A DNA stretch of 11,416 nt, from NCBI GenBank assembly GCA_902827055.1, contig CADEHD010000042.1, forward strand, positions 1 to 11,416, in the 5' to 3' direction. This document shows positions 7,000 to 11,416 of this stretch, piece by piece. How positions within the stretch are numbered: position 1 is the first letter of the stretch; each line of letters starts with the position of its first letter. Under the pieces are notes generated by a model, which worked only from the letters and a program-made list of their open reading frames with translations, did not search any database and was not told where the DNA came from. The translations under genes and the position numbers were made by a program. Source of the stretch: an uncultured Chloroflexota bacterium (GTDB lineage: Bacteria; Chloroflexota; Dehalococcoidia; UBA2979).

Positions 7000-8571
7000 T
7001 TAGGCCGGGTTCGCGGTCTGGGCGGCGTGCTGGTCGCGGAGCTCGTTCTTGAGCACCTTGCCGAGATGGTTGCGTGGGAACTCGTCGACCCACTCATAGA
7101 TGGCGGGCGCCTTGTAGGAGGCGAGCCGAGTCTTCACGTAGGCCGTGAGGTCGTCGTCGCTGGCGGACTGGCCCTTGACCGGGATCATCAGCGCCTTCAC
7201 CACCTCGCCCCAGTCGAGGTCCGGGACCCCGATGACTGCCGCCTCGGCGACTGCCGGGTGCCCCTCGAGGACTTGCTCGATCTCGGCGGGTGCGATGTTC
7301 TCGCCGCCGCGGATGATCATGTCCTTGATGCGGCCGGTGATGAAGAGGTAGCCCCCCTCGTCGATGCGGCCGACGTCACCGGTGTGCAGCCAGCCGTCGT
7401 GGATCGCCGAGGAGGTGGCCTCCTCCTGCTTGTGGTAGCCGCGCATCACGCGGTCGCCGCGGACGCAGATCTCGCCGTCCTCGCCGTCCGGGAGGAGGCG
7501 GCCCTCCGGGCTCAGGATGCCGATCTCGATGTCCGGCATCGGGCGGCCGACCGAGCGGAGGCGTACCAGCTTCTGCTCGTTCTCCTCCGGGGTGCCGTTC
7601 AGCTTGTGGTCGTCGGGACCGAGGAACGTCATCGAGCCCGTGGCCTCGGTCTGGCCGTAGGCGTTCATGAGACCGACGGCGGGGAAGACGTCAACCGCGC
7701 GGCGGACAACCTCGTAGGGCATCGGCGCCGCGCCGTAGGTGATCGCGCGGAGCGACCCGAGGTTGTAGGAGGAGAAGTTGTCCACCTCCATGACCCGCTT
7801 GAGCATCGTGGGGACCACGAACGCGTGGGTGACGCCCTCGTCCTCCACGGCCTGGAGCCAGGCCGCCGGGTCGAACGCCGGAAGGATCACCAGGCGGCGG
7901 CCGGAGAAGACCGCGCTGGCCATCGTGGAGGCGCCCGCGATGTGGAAGAAGGGGACCGAGGCGAGGACCACCTCCTGGTCGGAGACCGGGTCCGGCGGGG
8001 CCTGCGTGTTCACCACCAGCGCCGTCAGGGCGCGGTAGGAGAGCTGGACGCCCTTCGGCATGGCCGTGGTGCCCGACGTGAAGATGAGGAGCGAGACGTC
8101 ATCCTCATCGATGTCCGTGAAGACCGGGATGTCCTCGGAGCCCGCGACCACCGACTCGTAGGTGGGGACGCCAGCGGCCTCGAATCCGAGCGTGATCACG
8201 TTCTTGACGTTGGGAACCGTGGCCCGGATCTCCTGGAGGAGCGGGTAGTAGCGCTCGGAGATGAACAGCGTGCCGATGTCGGCGGTGTTGATCATGTAGG
8301 TCAGTTCGTCCGGCTTCGCGCGGAAGTTGAGCGGGACGAAGGTCGCGCCGACCGCGGCCGTCGCGTAGTACGCCTCGACGAACTTCACGGAGTTGACCGA
8401 CATCACGCCGACGTTCTGGCCCTTGCCGACGCCCATGGCGAGAAGCCCCTGCGCGAGTTTGTTCACGCGCGTCTGGAACTGCTCGAATGTCACGCGCTCG
8501 TCCGGGTCCACCAGTCCGACGCGTTCAGGGACGATGGCCGCAGTGATCGTGATGAACTCAGCAGTGTTCAT
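7000..8571 (-). CDS. AMP-forming acyl-CoA ligase (fatty-acid-CoA synthetase family)
   Basis: It activates a carboxylic acid to its acyl-CoA via an acyl-adenylate, using ATP and CoA, in the cytoplasm or at the inner membrane face. The 523-residue length and all ANL-superfamily core motifs are present: P-loop-like FTSGTTAMPKG (164-174), AYGQTEAT (304-311), GWLHTGD (393-399), GRIKDMIIRGGENIAP (413-428) and the C-terminal catalytic Lys505 in NHLGK. Substrate chain length cannot be read from the sequence; the ETF neighbourhood favours fatty or other beta-oxidised acids. The ATG at 8569-8571 has an AGGGG site about 10 nt upstream. The gene begins 3 nt after the stop of the Rieske-like gene and ends 2 nt before the GTG of the membrane Fe-S gene, so the three are almost certainly one operon with coupled translation. 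Confidence 0.95.
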   Translation of the reverse strand: MNTAEFITITAAIVPERVGLVDPDERVTFEQFQTRVNKLAQGLLAMGVGKGQNVGVMSVNSVKFVEAYYATAAVGATFVPLNFRAKPDELTYMINTADIGTLFISERYYPLLQEIRATVPNVKNVITLGFEAAGVPTYESVVAGSEDIPVFTDIDEDDVSLLIFTSGTTAMPKGVQLSYRALTALVVNTQAPPDPVSDQEVVLASVPFFHIAGASTMASAVFSGRRLVILPAFDPAAWLQAVEDEGVTHAFVVPTMLKRVMEVDNFSSYNLGSLRAITYGAAPMPYEVVRRAVDVFPAVGLMNAYGQTEATGSMTFLGPDDHKLNGTPEENEQKLVRLRSVGRPMPDIEIGILSPEGRLLPDGEDGEICVRGDRVMRGYHKQEEATSSAIHDGWLHTGDVGRIDEGGYLFITGRIKDMIIRGGENIAPAEIEQVLEGHPAVAEAAVIGVPDLDWGEVVKALMIPVKGQSASDDDLTAYVKTRLASYKAPAIYEWVDEFPRNHLGKVLKNELRDQHAAQTANPA

Positions 8572-8574
8572 GCT

Positions 8575-9129
8575 TCAAGCACCCCTTACGAGCTGTTTCC
8601 CGGAACGTCCGGAGCGGTAGGCCGATGGCGAGGTCGAGCCTCGCCGGGTGGTAGCGGCCTCGTCAGCCGCGATGGAAAGCTGGCTCTCGGCGTCGAGTTC
8701 GAACACGACGATTCGCAAGTCCAGCCCGTCTCCCTGCAGCCCGCGTCCCGCGAGGTCATAGGTGGCCCCGCTGCACGCATCGTAGAACAGTCCTGCCCCG
8801 CCGCTGCCGCCCAGGTCCGGACGGAAGGTGACGCGGCAACGGTCACGCCCGGGGGGATTGTGCGGATCGACATCGGAGAGCACCAGCGGCGAACCGTCTG
8901 GCTGCCGGATCACGAAGACGTGATCGGTGGCGTGGTAGACGACCCCGCCCGGCTGCACCTCGTCCAGCGATCCGAGACGGATCCTCCCATCGCCTCGTTC
9001 CTGCAGCGTCACGAGCGCGACCACGAGGATGGCGCCGAGTACGAACAGGCCCACCGAGAGCAGGCAACCCGCGTTGACGCCGGTCGGCTCCGCGGCCTTC
9101 TGGCTGGAGTCGTCGCGTGCGTGAGTCAG
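8575..9129 (-). CDS. Membrane-anchored Rieske-like protein lacking cluster ligands (paralogue of 9233-9766), probable CTG start
   Basis: The 184-residue model has a polar N-terminus, one membrane segment (about 21-42) and a C-terminal domain. FYDACSGATYDLAG (115-128) matches the second Rieske box, where CPCHGS is expected. Aligned to cytochrome bc1 Rieske proteins, the ligand Cys and His become Asp117 and Ser120. In the first box, Cys98 aligns with the disulfide Cys and both ligands are absent. Thus the 2Fe-2S cluster is probably lost and the structural disulfide (Cys98-Cys119) kept, which suits an extracytoplasmic fold. Start choice: no ATG, GTG or TTG occurs between the upstream stop and a GTG at 9052-9054, and that GTG would cut into the membrane segment. 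CTG at 9127-9129 has GGGAGG 4 nt upstream, follows a promoter, and gives an N-terminus like its paralogue. Function unknown. It is the first gene of the ligase operon. Confidence 0.7.
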   Translation of the reverse strand: MTHARDDSSQKAAEPTGVNAGCLLSVGLFVLGAILVVALVTLQERGDGRIRLGSLDEVQPGGVVYHATDHVFVIRQPDGSPLVLSDVDPHNPPGRDRCRVTFRPDLGGSGGAGLFYDACSGATYDLAGRGLQGDGLDLRIVVFELDAESQLSIAADEAATTRRGSTSPSAYRSGRSGKQLVRGA

Positions 9130-9133
9130 GTCG

Positions 9134-9139
9134 CCTCCC
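9134..9139 (-). promoter_or_regulatory. Ribosome binding site supporting a CTG start
   Basis: GGGAGG on the minus strand lies 4 nt upstream of the in-frame CTG (9127-9129). The alternative GTG at 9052-9054 has no purine-rich site at the right distance. This site is the main reason for choosing the longer, CTG-initiated model. Confidence 0.6.
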
Positions 9140-9155
9140 GGCGCGAAGCGGGGCC

Positions 9156-9185
9156 ACTATAGGCAATCCGGAGAGCCAGAGGCAA
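9156..9185 (-). promoter_or_regulatory. Sigma70-type promoter of the Rieske-like/ligase/Fe-S operon
   Basis: A TATAGT box (9156-9161, five of six consensus bases) and a TTGCCT box (9180-9185, four of six) are 18 nt apart on the minus strand. Transcription would start near 9149, about 20 nt before the CTG start, leaving a short leader that contains the GGGAGG site. An inverted repeat lies immediately upstream, closing the preceding unit. Confidence 0.6.
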
Positions 9186-9190
9186 TGTGG

Positions 9191-9223
9191 CGCGGGCGCG
9201 GGATGTGGTATGGCCCGCCCGCG
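9191..9223 (-). terminator. Hairpin closing the crotonase/Rieske-like operon
   Basis: An 8-bp all-GC stem (9191-9198 with 9216-9223) begins 9 nt after the stop codon of the upstream Rieske-like gene. The 17-nt loop can form further pairs. No T-run follows. Its position between a stop codon and a new promoter supports a terminator role. Confidence 0.45.
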
Positions 9224-9232
9224 AGTCGGCGA

Positions 9233-9766
9233 TCAGTCGCGCCGCGGGAGGGACGCTGGGAGGCCCCGCCCCAGCACCTCGACGAAGATGTGCTGCTTGC
9301 CGTCCGACAGCGTCTTGTAAGCGATTTCAAATGTGCGTAGGGGCTCGACGACGCCCGCGGCCGCGATCTGATCGCCGTGCAGCGCCCACGCGGCCCCCGT
9401 GCACGGGTCCTCGAATACGCCCGGGGCGCCCTGCGCGTTCACGCTCAGCCCTCGGGGGTCCTGGGGCAGCAGGCGGACCGCGCAGCCCGAGGAGCGCACC
9501 CTGCCGTCGACGGCGCGCACACGCCCGTTGGCGAGCCCCACGAGGTAGAAGTCCAGCTCCTCGATGGCGCGCACCCCGCCGATCGCCAGTCCGTCCACCG
9601 GTCCCGCGTCGTACTCGAACACCTTGATCTGCGGGTTCGCGATGAAGTAGCCCCAGAACACCGCGCCGACGCTGAGCACGCTCACGATCAGCAGCGCGAC
9701 CGGGATCCACTTCGAGGTGGGGGGCGCAGCTGTGTTGGGGCCGGGCGTCGTTGCCTCCGTGGTCAC
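9233..9766 (-). CDS. Membrane-anchored Rieske-like protein lacking cluster ligands (paralogue of 8575-9129)
   Basis: This 177-residue protein has a Thr/Pro-rich N-terminus, a single membrane segment (about 20-43) and a C-terminal domain containing FEDPCTGAAWALHG (118-131), the counterpart of the Rieske CPCHGS box. The cluster-ligand positions are Asp120 and Thr123. In the first box Cys95 aligns with the disulfide Cys while the ligand positions are non-ligand residues. So the same two cysteines (95 and 122) survive as in the paralogue. It was probably once Rieske-type and now has a structural or binding role outside the membrane. The start is GTG at 9764-9766, whose bases overlap the TGA of the preceding crotonase gene (GTGA), a sign of coupled translation. 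I do not recognise a named family; the Rieske relationship is inferred from motif alignment by eye. Confidence 0.78.
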   Translation of the reverse strand: MTTEATTPGPNTAAPPTSKWIPVALLIVSVLSVGAVFWGYFIANPQIKVFEYDAGPVDGLAIGGVRAIEELDFYLVGLANGRVRAVDGRVRSSGCAVRLLPQDPRGLSVNAQGAPGVFEDPCTGAAWALHGDQIAAAGVVEPLRTFEIAYKTLSDGKQHIFVEVLGRGLPASLPRRD

Positions 9767-10488
9767 CCGCGGACCTCCGCGGACCCAACCGACGCGGCGA
9801 GGGCGCGCTCCAGGCCGAGGGCGTGCGTGAGCGGCAGATCGATGCCCTCGTTCAGCGCGCGCCGGGTCGCGCGCACGGCGTCGGCGGGGAGGGACGCCAG
9901 GCGCAGGGCCCAGTCGCGGGCCGTCGCCTCGAGATCGGCGGGGGGCACCACGGCGTGGACGAGGCCAGCGTCGTAGGCCTCCGCCGCGCCGATTGGGTTA
10001 CCGGAAGTCGCGAGCAGGAGCGCCGTCGACCGCGCCGTGTGTCGCACGACCGTCTGCGTGCCGCCCGCGGAGGGGATGTAGCCCAACGTCACCTCCGGCA
10101 GGGCGAAGGTCGCGTCGGTGGAGGCCACGCGGAGGTCGCAGTACATGGACATCTCGAAGCCGGCACCGTAGGCAAAGCCACGAATCGCCGCGACCACAGG
10201 GACGGGCAGCGTCGACATGCGGCCCCAGAGATCGCGATGCAGACGGGCATCGCGCGCCTCGAGGTAGGACGGAGCCGTGCCAAACTCGAGGATGTCGGCG
10301 CCGGCCGAGAAGGCGCGCTCGCCGGCGCCGCGCAGCACGACCGCGCGCACCGTCGGGTCGAGGTGCAGCAGCTCGAGCATGGCCCAGAGTTCGTCGCGCA
10401 TCGCGAGGTGGACCGCGTTGTGGCGCTCCGGCCGGTTGAGCGTCAGCCAGAGGACATCGCCCTCGCGATCCGCCTCGACGAAGGACAC
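9763..10488 (-). CDS. Enoyl-CoA hydratase/isomerase (crotonase) family protein
   Basis: This 241-residue crotonase very probably adds water to trans-2-enoyl-CoA in a beta-oxidation-like pathway. The N-terminal LTLNRPERHNAV (16-27) is diagnostic. The oxyanion-hole segments are AFSAGADI (59-66) and GFAYGAG (104-110). Both catalytic glutamates of classical hydratases are present, Glu112 and Glu132, spaced 20 residues apart as in rat crotonase (Glu144 and Glu164). GGTQ (142-145) follows. The physiological substrate cannot be read from sequence. The start is GTG at 10486-10488 with only a weak ribosome site, 4 nt after the stop of the small gene upstream, so translation is probably coupled. Its TGA overlaps the GTG of the Rieske-like gene. 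Confidence 0.93.
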   Translation of the reverse strand: MSFVEADREGDVLWLTLNRPERHNAVHLAMRDELWAMLELLHLDPTVRAVVLRGAGERAFSAGADILEFGTAPSYLEARDARLHRDLWGRMSTLPVPVVAAIRGFAYGAGFEMSMYCDLRVASTDATFALPEVTLGYIPSAGGTQTVVRHTARSTALLLATSGNPIGAAEAYDAGLVHAVVPPADLEATARDWALRLASLPADAVRATRRALNEGIDLPLTHALGLERALAASVGSAEVRG

Positions 10489-10492
10489 GAGG

Positions 10493-10738
10493 CTAGAGCC
10501 AGTCCGGCTTCTTGATGGGCGAGACTTCCTGGCGCTCGTGCTCGCGCTGGAGGGCGCGGTTCACTTTCTCAGCGAGGATCTTCATGGCGTCGGCGCCGGG
10601 CGTCATCTCGTCGGTGCGCCAGCGGCGGACGGCGGCGACGCCCTTGCGGTCCGCCTTGAGGGTCGGGATCGCGAGGATCTCGTCGACCACCGCGTTGAAC
10701 ATCGTCCAGACCTCTTCGATCTCGAATTCGACCTTCAT
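10493..10738 (-). CDS. Small uncharacterised protein, paralogue of its upstream neighbour (81 aa)
   Basis: I do not recognise this family. The 81-residue protein is highly charged and probably helical, with no membrane segment, cysteines or metal motif. It aligns end to end with the preceding small protein: both begin Met-x-Val, have Glu-Val at 9-10, an Arg-x-Trp-Arg near 38-41, a Gly followed by Ala, then Ala-Glu-(Lys/Arg)-x-Asn-x-Ala-Leu near residue 60. The ATG at 10736-10738 overlaps the TGA of that gene by 4 nt (ATGA), typical of subunits made in fixed ratio. A longer reading frame exists upstream of this ATG but would overlap the neighbour heavily, and its extra sequence looks like an out-of-frame read. 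It may form a hetero-oligomer with its neighbour. Confidence 0.75.
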   Translation of the reverse strand: MKVEFEIEEVWTMFNAVVDEILAIPTLKADRKGVAAVRRWRTDEMTPGADAMKILAEKVNRALQREHERQEVSPIKKPDWL

Positions 10739-11001
10739 CGGGCGAGCTCCTCTCGAGCGGAGACGCGCATCGTGCCGCGCCGACGCAGGAACCGCGTCGT
10801 CTGCGCATCGATGTGCGTGCCGAGGGCCTCGTTGAAGCGCTCGGCGTACTCGTCGAGGGCCTTCGTGCCCAGGTCGTGCTCGCGGCGCCACGCCCGGATG
10901 GCCTCCCGGGCCTCGGTGGACAACTCGACGTTGTCGAGCACCTGGGCAGAGACCAGCGCGAGGATGGCCTGGACCTCGTCCACGTTCAGGATGACGTTCA
11001 T
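10735..11001 (-). CDS. Small uncharacterised protein (88 aa), first of a tandem pair
   Basis: I do not recognise this family. The protein is 88 residues, charged and predicted by eye to be helical: an aliphatic N-terminal stretch (about 4-24), a polar helix with AWRREHDLG (37-45), then a segment ending in Asn-Glu-Ala-Leu (57-60) and a basic tail rich in Arg. The ATG at 10999-11001 has a near-perfect AAGGAG site (11007-11012) 5 nt upstream, so strong translation is expected. It is followed by its paralogue with an ATGA overlap and then by an enoyl-CoA hydratase 4 nt on. The crotonase context suggests a link to acyl-CoA or side-chain degradation, but nothing in the protein itself shows this. 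Confidence 0.78.
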   Translation of the reverse strand: MNVILNVDEVQAILALVSAQVLDNVELSTEAREAIRAWRREHDLGTKALDEYAERFNEALGTHIDAQTTRFLRRRGTMRVSAREELAR

Positions 11002-11144
11002 CGGCGCTCCTTATGCCTGCATGCCTGCCGAGCGGCTGCGGCGACGGAAGATGGCATCACGTTGGGACGCGCGGGCCACGACGTCAACCCGTCCGCGGTG
11101 CCGGAGGCGCCGGGAGGAGGGTCGTTCGAGGCACGGCATCGATG

Positions 11145-11416
11145 CTAGCGGCCCGTGAACTCCGGTGGTCGACGTTCGGCGAAGGCGCGCACGCCCTCGG
11201 CGCGGTCCGCCGTCGTCTGGAGGATCACGGTCAGGTCGAGCTCGTAGCGGAGCGCCTGCTGAAGGGGCATCTCGCTGCCGCGGTGGACCGCTTCCTTGGC
11301 GAAACGCGTCGCGATTGGGCCACGGTGCGCGATCGCCTCGGCGAGCTCCTGCGCCGCGCCCTCGAGGTCGGCGGCCGGGAGGACCCGCGAGACCAGCCCC
11401 ATGGCGCCGGCCTCTC
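11145..11416 (-). CDS. Enoyl-CoA hydratase/isomerase family protein, C-terminal part (partial)
   Basis: Only about the last 90 residues are in the window; the start and active site lie beyond the right edge. The visible part is the typical crotonase tail: Glu-Ala-Gly-Ala then Met-Gly-Leu-Val-Ser-Arg-Val, helices with GPIATRFAKEAVHRG, an Asp-Arg-Ala-Glu-Gly segment and the terminal RRPPEFTGR. The ATG inside this stretch (11400-11402) is an internal Met, not a start, because the family signature continues upstream of it. Stop codon TAG at 11145-11147. A 143-nt spacer separates it from the small-protein pair, so co-transcription is possible but not assured. Whether it keeps both catalytic glutamates cannot be seen. 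Confidence 0.88.
   Translation of the reverse strand, partial: EAGAMGLVSRVLPAADLEGAAQELAEAIAHRGPIATRFAKEAVHRGSEMPLQQALRYELDLTVILQTTADRAEGVRAFAERRPPEFTGR

Noticed and set aside
4799..7003. Long plus-strand open frame of over 700 codons opposite the membrane Fe-S gene
   Set aside because: It mirrors the coding frame of a well-supported Fe-S protein; composition is skewed to Glu/Arg/Val/Asp and nothing recognisable is encoded.
6998..7093. Upstream ATG start for the membrane Fe-S protein
   Set aside because: It would overlap the ligase gene by about 94 nt and add a Arg/Pro-rich tail that looks like out-of-frame translation; the GTG at 6995-6997 directly after the ligase stop is simpler.
7027..9162. 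Long plus-strand open frame opposite the ligase and Rieske-like genes
   Set aside because: It runs across an intergenic junction of the real genes and has no domain signature.
10739..10891. Longer N-terminal extension of the 81-residue small protein
   Set aside because: The extension overlaps the upstream small gene and is Arg/Ala/His-rich noise, whereas the ATG with ATGA overlap gives a product that aligns with its paralogue.
11059..11087. Possible promoter upstream of the small-protein pair (TTGACG at 11082-11087 on the minus strand)
   Set aside because: The -35-like box is good, but nothing resembling a -10 box occurs at 16-18 nt spacing.
1..11416. tRNA, rRNA, CRISPR arrays, insertion sequences or prophage genes
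   Set aside because: I saw no spaced direct repeats, no transposase or integrase motifs, and no tRNA-like T-loop with matching stems.

Overview
The window is GC-rich throughout, and every gene I can support lies on the minus strand, so transcription runs from high to low coordinates. The gene content points to a respiring heterotroph that degrades fatty acids or other acyl-CoA compounds and very probably uses menaquinone. It holds an ETF pair, an ETF:menaquinone-oxidoreductase-type membrane Fe-S protein, an acyl-CoA ligase and two crotonases. GC-rich Chloroflexota or Actinobacteriota fit best, but this is a guess from gene content and base composition; there is no rRNA or other firm taxonomic marker.

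Reading in the direction of transcription, the right end (11416 to 9233) carries the C-terminal part of one enoyl-CoA hydratase, two small mutually similar unknown proteins joined by a 4-nt ATGA overlap, a complete enoyl-CoA hydratase, and a membrane-anchored Rieske-like protein joined to it by a 4-nt GTGA overlap. A hairpin (9191-9223) and a good sigma70-type promoter (9156-9185) separate this from the next unit.

The second unit (9129 to 4814) begins with a second Rieske-like paralogue, apparently started at a CTG codon. An AMP-forming acyl-CoA ligase follows 3 nt later, and a 727-residue membrane Fe-S protein of the ETF:menaquinone oxidoreductase family 2 nt after that. A strong hairpin (4746-4775) lies behind it. 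After a structured 286-nt spacer come etfB and etfA, closed by a 15-bp hairpin (2634-2668).

The left third (2479 to 1) has coaE with its own promoter, then a NorQ/CbbQ-type AAA+ ATPase starting at TTG, then the N-terminal 285 residues of a large helical-repeat protein. That last protein is probably the ATPase's NorD/CbbO-like partner and runs off the left edge.

A coherent reading is that the ligase activates an acid to its CoA thioester and the crotonases hydrate enoyl-CoA intermediates. An acyl-CoA dehydrogenase, not in the window, would pass electrons to EtfAB, and the membrane Fe-S protein would pass them on to menaquinone. CoaE makes the last step to CoA. The least explained parts are the Rieske-like pair, which have lost all four cluster ligands yet keep the two disulfide cysteines; the small-protein pair; and the NorQ-like ATPase without a visible client.
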